DNA from: Carallia brachiata
Lineage: Eukaryota > Streptophyta > Magnoliopsida > Malpighiales > Rhizophoraceae
Direction: 5' to 3'
Length of the DNA stretch: 64,000 nucleotides
Assembly: GCA_021464245.1 (NCBI GenBank)
Contig: JADCRB010000025.1
Location: 5,368,331-5,432,330, forward strand
Part shown: positions 1-11,549 of the stretch, piece by piece
Position numbering within the stretch: position 1 is the first letter of the stretch
How the letters are laid out: each line of letters starts with the position of its first letter
Position numbers and translations under genes: made by a program
The notes under the pieces: model-generated
Databases searched by the model: none
What the model was told of the DNA's origin: nothing
Seen by the model: only the letters and a program-made list of their open reading frames with translations

Positions 1-85
1 TTTCATGTTGTGAGAGGGACTCTTAAAATACTCATGTGCATACACATAAACACACAATTGATCTAGTGTTCTATATATATGTTAC

Positions 86-256
86 CTGAAGATGATGCGA
101 AGAGAAACCAACCCATTGGTTGGCCTCCAAATCGAAGAGATCCTTCTTAGCAAGTTGTTGTTGTCCCCGTTGAAAGACATCAATATTCCCATCATCAAAT
201 CGACGGGACTCTCTCTTACTGTCATCCCTCTTGCTGCCATGCTCCACCACCTCCAT
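86..256 (-). CDS. HAK/KUP potassium transporter, first exon of a neighbouring tandem copy (partial)
   Basis: This is a single 57-residue first exon on the minus strand. It starts at the ATG whose complement is 254-256 and ends at a good GT donor (gtaaca, complement of 80-85). It resembles the first exon of the complete transporter gene at 8929-9078: both begin MEV, continue with an acidic/basic stretch (KRDDSKRES against KEDDSRREL), and share the core KKDLFDLEAN / [10 protein letters not shown]. The 5' flank is also conserved, including a TATA-like box about 95 bases upstream. The remaining exons would lie left of the window, so I cannot tell whether this copy is intact. By family knowledge the N-terminal tail is cytosolic and precedes the first membrane helix. 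Confidence 0.6.
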
Positions 257-346
257 GTCTAAACAAAGCCACTATTTCACAACTCCTTTTCTAGTCAAAC
301 GTACAGCACAAACACGCTAGCTACAGGGATTCCACTTGTTCGGAAG

Positions 347-357
347 CTATTTATAGG
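347..357 (-). promoter_or_regulatory. TATA-like box of the left-edge HAK/KUP copy
   Basis: The minus-strand reading is CCTATAAATAG, about 95 bases upstream of the ATG at 256. The same motif is equally spaced in front of the two other first-exon copies (9174-9182 and 11485-11493). That conservation supports a real core promoter. Confidence 0.5.
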
Positions 358-476
358 AGCGCTTGTGGAACCTATAGACATGAAACAACAATGTCATAAT
401 CGAGATTCACTTAGGATTGCTTAATTATGTTATTAAAAAAAACAAGATTAAATAGTCGTATTATTTTAATAATATG

Positions 477-799
477 GTTGCCAGAAGTGCAGTCTAATGG
501 TGTATAGACGTGCCTCTCCAACATTAATCTGAATTCAAGTTTCTGCATACGTGCTCTTCCTAATCACTTCAGTTGGGTGATTACTTCGGCAACAAAAGAT
601 TGTAGTACAACGTATAAATTGAGACTCGTTAACACTATAATTGGATTTGGGAAAGGCCTGTTTCATACTCAATAATGCTTCAATGGTGGATACTCCCACG
701 TTGAATAAAGATGTAAACGGATGACACTCAGTTTCGACTGAATGATTCAATAACTGTAATATCTGTGATGAGTTTTTTTTTGTCAAAAATAATAATAAC
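477..799 (+). mobile_element. SINE family A, copy 1 (323 bp)
   Basis: The element is flanked by a perfect 12-bp direct repeat, tttaataatatg, at 465-476 and 800-811. The body aligns with two other copies (14911-15247 and 54689-54997). They share a head with tctaatggtgt, a tRNA B-box-like stretch (tgaattcaagttt), an internal part with gttgaataaagatg, and a 3' end of the form TTTTGTcAAAAA. A Pol III-type head, no coding capacity and an A-rich tail after T-rich sequence suggest a tRNA-derived SINE. It sits upstream of the left-edge HAK/KUP exon. Confidence 0.7.
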
Positions 800-1540
800 T
801 TTAATAATATGCTAATATTTGATATATTTTAGATTTATAGAAAATAAGAAATTTATGTGTAATATTAGAGATTACATGATTAATATCTTATGTTATAAAA
901 ATGAGAGTCAATAGTATGAAAAATATTGAATATTTATATAATTTTAATGATTTTTTCAATATTGATTATATTATGATTCCAAAAAACGTAAAAATAATGC
1001 ATACCAGACGGAATACTAATATGAAAGTTATGATCGATATATACATCAATATCTTACACTGGGGGAGGTTCTGTTTTTTTCTTTTTAACCAGTGCTAGGG
1101 GAGGTTCTATACATATACATATGTACATGAGCCCTGGTGGATAAAAAAACCAAAAAAACAAAATACCAAAAATTGACAAATCTTTTGAAAATACAACATT
1201 ATCGCGAGGTACAAAAAAAAAAAAAAGAAGGCAAGTAACTTACGTGCCCAAAACTGTGAAGGGCGTAGTAAGGAGATTGTTTCCTCCTGTCCTGACATTC
1301 TAGATGCCCACAATTTCTTCGGAAATAATTGCACGATGCTTTTGCGTACCGTTTTATCCTTCTGTTTTGCTTTTTGGGTCAACCTTGTGTTCCCCTCTTT
1401 CAAAAGTCAAACAAATTTTGTCCCCTTCCTTTTTCAAGTTCTAATAAATTTTGTCAACCTTCTACTCTTGTCTTTTCAAGTTTTAATAAATTTTAAATGA
1501 GCCCCAATTTGTAACAAGAAGAATTTACTTAAAAAAAAGT

Positions 1541-1710
1541 GTACATAATATAATAAAATTTAAATTTTAAATAATAATATTTATATTTTAAGTAATAAAA
1601 ATAATTTGATAAAATTTTTATTATATATAATATGAATATTATTATTTAAATTTAAAAAATGATTATACTATATACATTTTTTTTAGACAAAAATTTTTTA
1701 ATTGGTAATT
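1541..1710. repeat. AT-rich palindromic MITE-like repeat, copy 1
   Basis: A roughly 170-bp AT-rich sequence whose two halves are inverted relative to each other around the middle. It matches 10460-10633 along its whole length, including ttaaattttaaat, attattattta and the ending ttttagacaaaa / ttctggacaaaa. I found no clear target-site duplication and cannot assign a superfamily. Confidence 0.4.
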
Positions 1711-3493
1711 TTTTTTCTATTTTAAATTAGGCTAAGGACAAAAAAGTGTGTCCTATTCAAACTATCAAAAAAGAAAAATGTCAAAAAACACCCCATAGTT
1801 AAAAGACATAAATTTTTATGTTGTCGTTCTTAAAATTTTAATATTAAAAAAAATAAAATTTATAAAAAAATTATTTTTATTAATAATTTACAACTCAATA
1901 AATATTTTAATAAATCCATAACTCCATGAACAAGAGCCCACACAAAAAGGTAAGTACAAAAGCAAATGCACAAACAAAATCTTCCCGCTAAGAGAACCCC
2001 CCGCAGTGCAGCCCGTGCTGCTTTTCCTCCATAATTGCCATCCGGATACGGTCTTATTCTCCAGATCTCTATTACCCATTCCTTCTGTTAACCAAAAAGA
2101 AAAGAAGAAACGAAAGCCAATGCATCTGTAGCGGGCGAGGCGTCGTTATAGGCACGATACCGAATTTAGTTACAATAATTAGATCAATAATTGCATCGAC
2201 ATTTATTTTTCTTCTAAAATTGGTAATAATTGTCATATTTTAAGTGTAATAATAGTTGTATTTTAAGTGGGCAGAGTGATGACAATATCAGTGAAAGTTA
2301 CATTTATAGTTATATCTAGTGATCGGGGAGCTAATAATCAAAAAGTGAATTCTTTGTTATCTTCGGATTTTTCGTATTAATATATCCTATGTTTTTATGT
2401 CAAAAAAAAAAAGTGAATTTTTGTCTAAAAACGCGTACACATCTATAATAATAGTTATATTTTAAGTGTAATAATAGACGTGTTTTATGTGGAAATCACC
2501 ATAAAGTCATAGTTAATATTTGGTGAAAGGAGAAATAGTAATGAAAAAGCGAATCCCAGTTTTCACCAGTATAAAAATGATACCGATTTAATCGTAAGAG
2601 AAAGTTCGAGAAGATGTGCTGTTTTTTCCCTATGCGATGGTGGCCATACATTCTTATTTTTCCTTTCACAATATGGTCCTGATTCGCTAATCGTCCGCCT
2701 AAATTGTATAAATTGTCAAAATTGTCTTGTCGTTCCTCATTTTCCAAGTTTTCAAAAAAACCAAAAAAACAAAAAGTAAAAAACGTGAAATATGCGCTTA
2801 CAGGCATTAACTAAGACTAAACATAAGTCTAAACTTGTATAGTTATGAGAGAAATTAATAATCTTTATTAAGTATTATAAAGTTTATTCTTTTGTGAGCT
2901 TGATGTAACAATTCAACTTATTGTGTAATACACTCAATATAATTTTTCCTAACACAAACAAAAATACATTAAGCTATGAATGGAAGACAACGTGCCAAGA
3001 AAAATTAGTTGGTCCAAACTCTACAAGGGTTGGTCTGGTAGATAAGGTGGTCTGTTTTGTACTATCGTTCAAACCAGACAGTAATAAGGTAATTTTTTTA
3101 TATAAATATTTTAGTCGCTAATATAATGTCATATGTTTAATCGAAGTAAAAAATAACCTTAGTATATATATAGTGTGATAATAAATTGTTCAAGAAGAAA
3201 ATGAAACTTGTCATATGATTCCATTATCATTTACAAATTTGTCAAACTTGTTAAGTTGTCATGTTCATATTCTCAGCGAGATAATTGCATTAAAAATTCA
3301 GTTTCCTTAATAGTTAATGCTTCTTTCTAAGCGCTTTATGACACTTAACGTTTGATCAGAAATAATTCAAATAAAAAAAATAAATGAATGCATCATATTT
3401 TTGAATTGAATTTAGTTTAAAGTTGCACAGATACAGATTCAACGAATGCGAATACGCGACACGTCAATTTAAAAAAAAGATATAAACACGAGT

Positions 3494-3518
3494 GTATATA
3501 TATATATATATATATATA
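3494..3518. repeat. (TA)n microsatellite
   Basis: About 12 uninterrupted TA dinucleotides. Confidence 0.9.
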
Positions 3519-4439
3519 AGTAAATATTATTGTTCAAAATATAATATAAATTATACCGTAAATTTTACATTAAATTTATATTTTTTATTAAAATAAATTT
3601 CATAATTTTTTTTATGTATATCTAAAACTTATAATATATACCGAGTATCAATACAGAAGATAATATAAATCGAAAAAAAAAAAAAAAAAAATCCTCCTTC
3701 CGCTCTCTCTTACCATCCCATTTGAAAATTTTTTTAAACAAAAGAATGGCCTGTCGGCCATGTCAGAGATGGCACAGGCCATCTTCACCTTTCTTTTTCT
3801 TTTTTTCTTTTTCATTTTTTTCAAAACATGTCTTTAATGTATTCAAAAAGTGTTTTTCGTGTGTGTCATAGACGTGTTTGGAATATTGTGTTCAATTTTT
3901 TTCTAAATTTTTTTTTGATGGATACACTTTTAACGTACTAGACATGTATCCGTATTGTGTCTAAAGACTTGTTTTACACGGACATATAGGCAAATTTGCC
4001 GTGCTCGTCCCACTTAGATTCAGTTATACTAAAATATTTGAAAATGAGGGGAGCTGATGTAAATAATAAATAAATTAGTCTAGGTTTTTTGTTATGAACA
4101 GAAAAACCACTTTAAGTTTTTTTTTTTTTTAGCACTATTATTTTTTTTTGGATAAAAAATTATTCAAAAAACTGTCCGAATATAACTGATCATATTTATT
4201 TTGTAACTGTTTTGGATTTCAAATGTAAATAAAAGTAAGAAAAAAAATTACTATTATTTTTTTTATATAAAATTTAGTTAGTTACACATAAAATTCGATT
4301 AGTTGCATTCGAATAATATTTTGAATAATTTCTTTTTAGAAATTTAACTTTTTTTTTTTTATTTAAGACCTGGTGACCTTTTTTTTTAGGTCAAACATGG
4401 AGGCCCAAGCCATAAAAGTGTTCACACAAACAAACAGAG

Positions 4440-4700
4440 CTAACTGGCCATCATACGAGGCCATTGTACGCCAACGGAGTCTTGCTTCACAATTGGCATT
4501 GCTCCTCCTGGTAGCTGCAAGAGGATATGAAAACCCATTGGCAGGGAACGTGCAAAATGAGCGAGCCAGCCTGCCAGTTGGTTACCTTCTCTATGCACAT
4601 GCGAGACCCGAATACTCCACGGCTTGGAAACCAAAAGTCCGCAACTCTGCTTGATTTTTGAAAGAATATCGTATGATAAGATAACAGACCTTGGAGATGA
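4440..4700 (-). pseudogene. LINE (non-LTR retrotransposon) RNase H-like domain, C-terminal fragment
   Basis: The minus-strand frame ends at a stop at 4440. It carries the signature of the plant LINE RNase H domain (RVT_3): VSHVHREGNQLAGWLAHFA followed by a tail of the form LPMGFH..PPGG, DSVGVQWPR. In the family the motif is HxxREgNxxADxLA. Here the catalytic Asp of AD is Gly (AGWLA), so the domain would be inactive. The upstream RNase H motifs and the reverse transcriptase are missing. It lies 0.6 kb beyond the 3' end of the HAK/KUP gene and is best read as a 5'-truncated, decayed LINE insertion. Confidence 0.6.
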
Positions 4701-5021
4701 CAGTGACGATGGAAGCTTGGGACAGATTACCTTCCTATTATCAATCTTTGTATTTTTGGACAATATCTCAAGTCCTTGGACATCTGCCCATGACAAACCA
4801 TCACTCTGCAACTGCAATGCAAATGGAAACAAAAAGTTGGAGGAACAAAAAAAAGTAATAAATGTTTCCCCCCGGTCCTTGAACAACTTTATGATTAATT
4901 AGTTTTGACTAGAACTCGAATACCGAGACAAACTCAATCTTTGCACCTGAACAATTTTTATTTTTTAGGATCGCGGTTACTTGGACGCATCTACAGTGAC
5001 ATTGACCGTGTCAAGCTTAAA

Positions 5022-5081
5022 ATTAGGGTACCCATATATGTAATGGTGTTTATTAGGGTACCCATATATGTAATGGTGTTT
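5022..5081. repeat. Perfect tandem repeat, 30 bp x 2
   Basis: The unit begins attagggtacccatatatg and is repeated exactly with a period of 30 bases. It lies about 180 bases beyond the stop codon of the minus-strand HAK/KUP gene, so it could fall in its 3' UTR or just beyond it. Confidence 0.9.
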
Positions 5082-5260
5082 ATTTCGGCGGAAGAACGCC
5101 CACATTCTTTGCATTCAAAGTGTCTACAAAAAGAATATTTCAATCTAGCACAATCAAAAACAAGCTACAGCATTTTGAGCAAAGCTACATGTAAACTTAG
5201 ATCCTGCTTGTCTCAACATCATGGTCGCAGGAGACCACACCTTGTAGACTTTTTATTTTA

Positions 5261-8200
5261 CTAGACCTCATAAACCATTCCCACCTTGAGCAGACGCTTG
5301 CGAGGAATGAAGAAAACTTCATTAGGCTGCCTCACCACTCTGTTTAACCAATTGTAGCAATAGTCCAAAGTCAACTTCTTCAACAGGCCAGAGCCCTTTG
5401 AAGCAACCATCTCACTTTCACCCAACAGATAAACAACACCACCATCTTCGAGCGCACCATCAAGCAATGCCAACTTTCTTTCAACATCTTCTGAATCACC
5501 CTCCTGTACAAACTTCTTCAACTGATTTATCAATGTCTCTTCCAGAGAACTCTGGTCTAAATCTTTGTATCCGTACCGCACAATGCATCTGAATATCAGT
5601 CGTGAGGGATGACTTGTTGAAAAGAGAACCTCTGTTCAGGCCGGACTCTGCTAATAGGAAGTGACTTAATTGACACGAACACGAGAACTGAATGCAGCGC
5701 GGAAACATTTGATACATAATGGGACAACACAGGAGTTATTCCTTGCACAAGGTGAGTGTAGAAAAGACCAACGCCTGGGGTCCGATGGATCCTCTGATCG
5801 GAGGCTATCAGTAACCTTTTCTATAGAAACTTTGTTTTCCAGCTCGTACAGATATTTTTTCCGGTATCCATAATTCCATATCATCATAATAGCCCCAAGA
5901 ATGACAGCAATGAGGAAAGGAAGGTATCCGCCATCAACAAACTTGTAGAATACTGAGCTCAGAAACAACAGTTCGATGACACCAATTGTTAGAACATATA
6001 GGACGATGAGGATGGGGTTCGTTTTCCATATCAAGATCATCACAAGAACAAGAAACATAGATGTGATGACAAACACACATGCGACAGCAAGCCCTGCAAG
6101 AATGCAACCAAGAAATGATATTTAGGAATTATACAACCAAAGCTAGTGCAAGGGAAAATGAGGATTATAAAGCATAAAGTTAGGCATGACATGCTGCATC
6201 AGGGAAGAAAAAAAAACTAGATTCTAATCATATGCTTGGGATTAAGGATACAAAGAATAGAACAATTAAATGGAAAAATTTCACTGCAGCGAGAAAAAAA
6301 AATTACCGAATGCATTGTTCATTTTCGTACTGTCCCTGAAGCCAAGGGTGACAGCAACACAAATTAACATAAGAAGGGTGTTGATCTCAGGCACATACAC
6401 CTGTCCCCCATGTTTTGCAGAAGTATGCACTACCTTAACCCGTGGGAAACACCCAAGTGCTACAGATTGGTGAACTATGGAAAAGGAAGCCGATATCAAT
6501 GACTGACTGGCAATTATGGCTGCCAATACTGCCACAACAAACTGCGGCCAATACAATGGTCCTGGACGGTAGAAACTCAAATAAGTTGCAAAATTGACAA
6601 AAAATTAAACAAACACAAATAAGCGACCTCTAGGAACAACATGCTTACCTGGGATCGCACTGTAAAAGGAAGTACTAACATCCTGGCTATATTTCCGTAG
6701 GTAGGCGCCTTGACCAAAATATGAAAGCAAAACTGAGGGTATAAGCACAGAGCATGTGCTTATCTGAAGCGAGCGAATATGGAAATGGCCCAAATCAGCA
6801 AACAAGGCTTCAGAACCTGATTTTGTCAAAACAAGGCAAAGTACTTTGAGCTGCTATAAGATGTTCTCTAGCTTGAAAAAAAAACTAAAGGATCAGAAAC
6901 AAATCAAAGTTAAGAATTAATTGTTTTAAGTGTTCGAGGTTTTAGACCATTCACATTTTTAAGAGTGAAGCAATTCACGGTTGGATTCTTATTTTATCAT
7001 CTTCTTCATAAAGAAGCTGTGTGGTAAGACGATTCATTGGAGTTGGAACTGGATATGATGTTGCATTACCAACACTGGCACTAAACCATTAGAAAAATTG
7101 ATGAAGCCTTTCAAACTACAACTCACTAGGCAAAATGTCAATTACTTTCAGCTCAGGCAGATAACAAAAGAAATGGTGTGAGGAAAAAGTCCATCGGGAT
7201 ACCTGTCAAGCATAAAATCACACCTCCAAGAGAAATCCATGCCTGCTTTTTATTTCTTTGAAAGTATTGCACGATGTACCAAGGATTCACTGCCTTCATC
7301 ACTCCAGCATCATAGTGCGCAATGTCATATATGCCAATAGAGGCAATAAAAGCAAACCACACCAGAAGAATCGGAGCAAAAGCATAGCCAACTTTATCGG
7401 TTCCAAACCTCTGAATTTGGAACAATAGGATCAAGATGACCACTGAAATCCACATAGTAGTATCAGTAAGGGAAGCTTTGGCCATCTTGATGCCTCCGAC
7501 CGCTGATAACACTGCAGCAACAACAATAGAAAAATAAAAATTTAATTATCTCATTGAAGAAATAGGAGGAAAAATGCAGAAAAAACAGAATGACAAATCG
7601 ACTAAAGATAAGAAACTGATTAGCAACATGATCTGCTTATGGGGCGATGCATAAATATGATGAAAAATGACATGAAGGAAATTATTCCATGAAATAACTA
7701 ACAAATGGTCTTATTTCACCTGAAATGCATGGTGTGAAAATGCCATCTCCAATCAGCATGGATACCCCGGACATGGTTATAAACAATAACAAGTACTGCA
7801 ATAAGCTGCTCTTCTCGAGCTTGGACTTGAGAGCTGATGCCAACTTAGTGCGCCCATCTTGCACATCCAGATTGTGATTTGTTAGCTCCCTATCTTCAAC
7901 TTGTTGGTTTGGCAATAAGCTGACTTTTGCATGACGGCATATGAGAGAATACAGAGCAAAGGTTCCTCCTACGATGACAATGAGCAAAATCTCTAAGAAT
8001 TGGCATCTGTAACGTTTATCTACTCGAGGAAAAATTTACATTTTCGCACCGCAGAACCAATGGAATCATGCTGCGTTAGCCATTAACTTAGTGCCTGGCT
8101 TTTACCTTTCCAAATATATTAGAAATGATTTTAACCACTTTTTCCTCCATGTCAGAATTCAATGGACATGGAACATAAATGATCTAACATGTTTGGAATT

Positions 8201-9078
8201 GGGACAAATTTCTGCTAAAGATATTAACAAATTTTACCTTCGCCATTATCATTGGCAGCTAGGACTATGAAGATGTACTTGATCAAGCTGATGGATATGA
8301 TCGAATAGAAAATTAAGGACAAAGCGCCAAGGATATCATCATTGTGTTTTATGCCATCAGGAAAAATTCCAGAAAATGTGTACAATGGGGAGGTACCCAG
8401 GTCACCAAATGCAACCCCAATACACTGGAAAGCAAGTCTCATAATAGTTCCCCAATCAGCATCCTGCAACAGTTAAAAAGCAGCTTGTAAAATCTCAAAC
8501 GGAGCCCCAATAACAAGTACACATTTTTTTTCCCACTTATGTATTACAATATGGGATCAAAATATTAGGTAACAATATTTATATAGTAACAAAATAGCAG
8601 TAAAGTAATATTGACAATTGAATGATTGAAATTTAAACAAAAAGAAAAACTCGATAATTTGTTAGATGTTGTTGTTATTTTATTGTTACCAAAAAATAAA
8701 TTGTATGAATAAAAAAGCTCTCACAAAAAGTACCAAGAATTGTTAGTTTACAAGGTTAAGCCATGCAATCCAACATTATAACTACACTTTTTTGTGGGTA
8801 TGTGCCAAAACTCGACCTCCGAGCATTTTACTTAGAATGCTATTGGTTCTAAATTTCAGTTTTAGTGATCATGTTGTGAGGGCCTCTTAACATACACTTA
8901 CAACTGATATTGTGTTATATATAGTTACCTTATGATGGGGCGCAGAGACACCGCCATAACCGTTGGCCTCCAAATCGAGGAGATCCTTCTTAATAAGTTG
9001 GTGCCCCTGATGAAAGGCATTTTTCTCGTCTAGCTCTCTTCTACTGTCATCCTCTTTGCTGCAATACTCCACCTCCAT
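5261..9078 (-). CDS. HAK/KUP/KT family potassium transporter, seven exons, frame broken in the last exon
   Basis: This is a plasma-membrane-type K+ uptake transporter of the POT/HAK/KUP family. Coding exons on the minus strand are 9078-8929, 8463-8238, 7968-7720, 7511-7203, 6816-6649, 6561-6307 and 6093-5261, all with GT-AG introns, giving about 730 codons (the usual length is 700-800). The family signature [15 protein letters not shown] is at about residues 66-80, followed by [63 protein letters not shown] and [10 protein letters not shown]. About 12 hydrophobic helices are visible. The C-terminal cytosolic part ends [10 protein letters not shown]. Two small deletions break the last exon: near 5806, after EKVTD (about 2 bases missing against the family pattern), and near 5595, between VIPHD and [12 protein letters not shown] (about 4 bases missing, giving a stop). 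The gene is therefore either a pseudogene or mis-assembled. The start is the ATG conserved in the two other first-exon copies. Confidence 0.88.
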
Positions 9079-9240
9079 GTCTAAACAAAGACAAATTTTC
9101 TAGTTTTCCTTTTCTAGTAATTAAAGCGAGCAATATTATAAACACTCTGCAGAGGTTTTACGCTTTCGGTAGTTATTTATAGTGCTTGGAAGCATACGTG
9201 CAGAAGCTACAGACTTTTGTGGTCAACAATAAACTATTTT
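8560..9240 (-). repeat. Duplicated block: HAK/KUP promoter, exon 1 and part of intron 1 (copy B)
   Basis: Matches 10870-11545 almost continuously. The match starts in intron 1 (taacaatatttatatagtaac), passes through the phrase ccatgcaatccaacattataac and exon 1, and reaches the TATA-like box. The same promoter-exon unit is found in more diverged form at 1-400. Confidence 0.85.
9174..9182 (-). promoter_or_regulatory. TATA-like box of the complete HAK/KUP gene
   Basis: The minus-strand reading is TATAAATAA, about 95 bases upstream of the ATG at 9078. Position and sequence are conserved in the copies at 347-357 and 11485-11493. Confidence 0.55.
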
Positions 9241-9456
9241 ATTTTCTTACAAGATGTTCACATTTTATTTTCTTGCTGTATATAAGATGTTCACATTTTC
9301 ATTGACATTCATATAACTTATATACACATATTGTACAATCTAAATGTGGACAATTTGGCTAGGAGAATCATATGTGCAGCAAGGAATATCGTCTATGATT
9401 GAGGGGAAATTTTGGTGATAGTAATTTTTGGATTGATGAGGATCTTGGGAGAAATT

Positions 9457-9677
9457 TTGGTGATCCCCCTGAAGATGCTGGGCGGTGGAAGCACACAAAT
9501 CTTGACCCGTAATAATTGCGGCCGAAGTCTACTTAGTGGTTTGGTGAACGCATCGGAAAGTTGATCGGCTGATGAAACATGAGATACTTAAAGCTCACCA
9601 ATTTGGACTTTGTTGCGAATAAAACGACAATCAATTGTGACGTGCTTCATGCGACAATGAAAGACTTTGTCCTTATG
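9457..9677 (-). pseudogene. Ty1/copia polyprotein, C-terminal RNase H fragment
   Basis: The minus-strand translation reads CRMKHVTIDCRFIRNKVQIG, then a stop, then VSHVSSADQLSDAFTKPL. This is the usual end of copia pol (consensus RTKHIDIDyHFIRekV...GeL...fVsTkdQlADiFTKpL). An in-frame TAA after GEL and the short length show a dead fragment. No flanking LTR is apparent. It lies between the HAK/KUP gene and the orphan first-exon copy, so it may have arrived with or after that duplication. Confidence 0.7.
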
Positions 9678-9679
9678 GT

Positions 9680-10455
9680 ATGAAAGCTAAGAGAATCCTT
9701 ATATACAGCAAAAAAAGTCATCTATGATTGAAAGGAAATTTTGGTGATCTTTTGACTAAAAGGAATTAAAGGAAATTTTTTAGTCTGAAATTTTTGGTAC
9801 TTAGAAATTTATTGAATTCTGACTTATCTAGTTTGAGTTGAATGGACTCATTAAAGAGGATAAAATTATCCCAATATCTATTTTCTCCATACACAAGACT
9901 CGAATTTAAAATCTTATTTAAGGAAAATTAAGTTTCTCGTTATTTAAACTAACAAGCGTTGTTCAAATTAAAGGAAATTTTAATGATCTTTAACTGAGAC
10001 GAAATCTTGGATTGATAAGTATCTGCCAGTGTAGGATCCCCTCCTATAATACAAGTAACAAGTAATCGATTGGACTGATCTATAATTCAGTCTACCCAAT
10101 ATTGCTGGATCATATGTCAAATGCCACCTTGTCAAATTCATTACCCAAATCATCGTGGTTGAAAATTTAAATCGTGTTTAATCCTTCTTCGAAACGTTGC
10201 AAGAACTAAAATCTTGATTGCACGAGTCGGTCGTGGGAAATATACCTTTTGATCATTCAAAGAGATACTTATTCTTTGTTAATACATACTCATCCATACG
10301 TACATACATACATACATACATGGCATAGCCAGAGCAGCGACTAGCTCCCCTCTTGCAGGATTGCGAGAAGTGTGTCTTCGGAGGCGCCACTTCTTGTCTT
10401 GTCAAGATTGAGGATACATTGCTATTCGGATTTGTAGTCAGAGCAATTGAGTAGA
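9680..10455. other. Intergenic, no gene seen
   Basis: AT-rich sequence with recurring phrases such as ggaaattttggtgatctttt, and a short (CATA)n tract at 10301-10320 that leads into the phrase catggcatagccagagcagc. Nothing codes convincingly. Confidence 0.4.
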
Positions 10456-10459
10456 CAAA

Positions 10460-10633
10460 TTAGTTATATTGTAATAAAGTTTTAATTTTAAATGACAACA
10501 TTTATACTTTAAGTAACAAAAAATGAAATGATTTTAATATTTTTATTATATAAAATATAAATGTTATTATTTAAAATTAAAAATTTGTTATATTATAAAC
10601 ATTTTTTCTGGACAAAATCCTCTAACTACTAAT
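10460..10633. repeat. AT-rich palindromic MITE-like repeat, copy 2
   Basis: Second copy of the repeat at 1541-1710. The halves pair as an inverted repeat (tttaattttaaatgac... with ...ttatttaaaattaaaa). Confidence 0.4.
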
Positions 10634-11241
10634 CTTTTTCCAATTAGTGTATACGTTCCAAATTATATAGCTAGATGCATGCAAATTAGAACTAGACGAT
10701 AGTTTTGAAAGCAAAAACAACGGTTCTTATTTTTGGAGCACAAATAGCAATTCTCGCAATTAGTGTAGATAATAATAACAATTTCCGTGATCTATCAAAA
10801 GAAATTTCGAATGGAAAAGCTTGCCCCCAGGGATTATATTATTGAAGCAAAAGCAACATGAATTCACAAAAGGGAAATATTAAGTAATAATATTTAAGTA
10901 GTAACAAAATAACAATAAGTGATATTAATTGTTGAATGAATGACATTTAAAATAAATAAATAAATAATTTATTAGATACTGTTATTATTTTATTATTACT
11001 AAAAGTTAAATTGTGTATACAATGAAACTCTTCACAAAAAGTGCAAAGAATTATTGGTTGTACGAGATTAAGCCATGCAATCCAACAATTATAACTGCAC
11101 TTTCTTGTGGGTATGTGTCAAAACTCGACCTCCGAGCATTTTTCTTAGAATATTATTGGTTCTAAATTTCAGTTTCAGTGATCATGTTGTGAGGGCCTCT
11201 TAACATACACTTACAACTGATATTGTGTCATATATACTTAC

Positions 11242-11390
11242 CTTATGATGGGGCGCAAGACACCGCCATATCCGTTGGCCTCCAAATCGAAGGGATCCTT
11301 CTTAATAAGTTGGTGCCCCTGATGAATGACATTTTTCTCGTTTGGCTCTCTTCTACTGTCATCCTCTTTGCTGCAATACTCCACCTCCAT
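11242..11390 (-). pseudogene. Orphan HAK/KUP first exon (copy C), frameshifted
   Basis: An extra copy of the transporter's first exon with its promoter, 2.3 kb upstream of the complete gene on the same strand. The predicted start [15 protein letters not shown] is nearly identical to copy B and the GT donor (gtaag) is intact. The exon is 149 bases against 150 in copy B. One base is missing near the 3' end (gtcttgcgcc against gtctctgcgcc), so the frame shifts before the splice site. Because orientation and donor are right, a transcript started here could splice to exon 2 at 8463, but would be out of frame. No exons 2-7 follow it directly. Confidence 0.75.
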
Positions 11391-11484
11391 GTCTAAACAA
11401 AGACAATTTTTCTCGTATACCTTTTCTGGTAATTAAAGCGAACAACATCATAAACACTCTGCAGAGGTTTCACTATTTCGGTAG

Positions 11485-11493
11485 TTATTTATA
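11485..11493 (-). promoter_or_regulatory. TATA-like box of the orphan HAK/KUP promoter copy
   Basis: The minus-strand reading is TATAAATAA, about 95 bases upstream of the copy C ATG. It is the same motif as in front of copies A and B. Confidence 0.45.
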
Positions 11494-11549
11494 GTGCTTG
11501 GGAGCATACGTGCAGAAGCTATACATTAAACATCAATGTCATAATAGAA

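Larger units (their letters stand above)
990..4430. other. Intergenic AT-rich DNA without a recognisable gene
   Basis: Apart from the MITE-like repeat and a (TA)n tract at 3494-3518, this is low-complexity AT-rich DNA with many A and T runs. The open frames here (up to about 100 codons on the minus strand at 1107-1403 and 2496-2807) are rich in Phe and Lys, run through homopolymers and resemble no family I know. The phrase ttatattttaagtgtaataatag recurs near 2240 and 2460. Confidence 0.5.

Noticed and set aside
4905..5264. 119-codon plus-strand frame
   Set aside because: It contains the 30-bp tandem repeat translated twice and has no domain.
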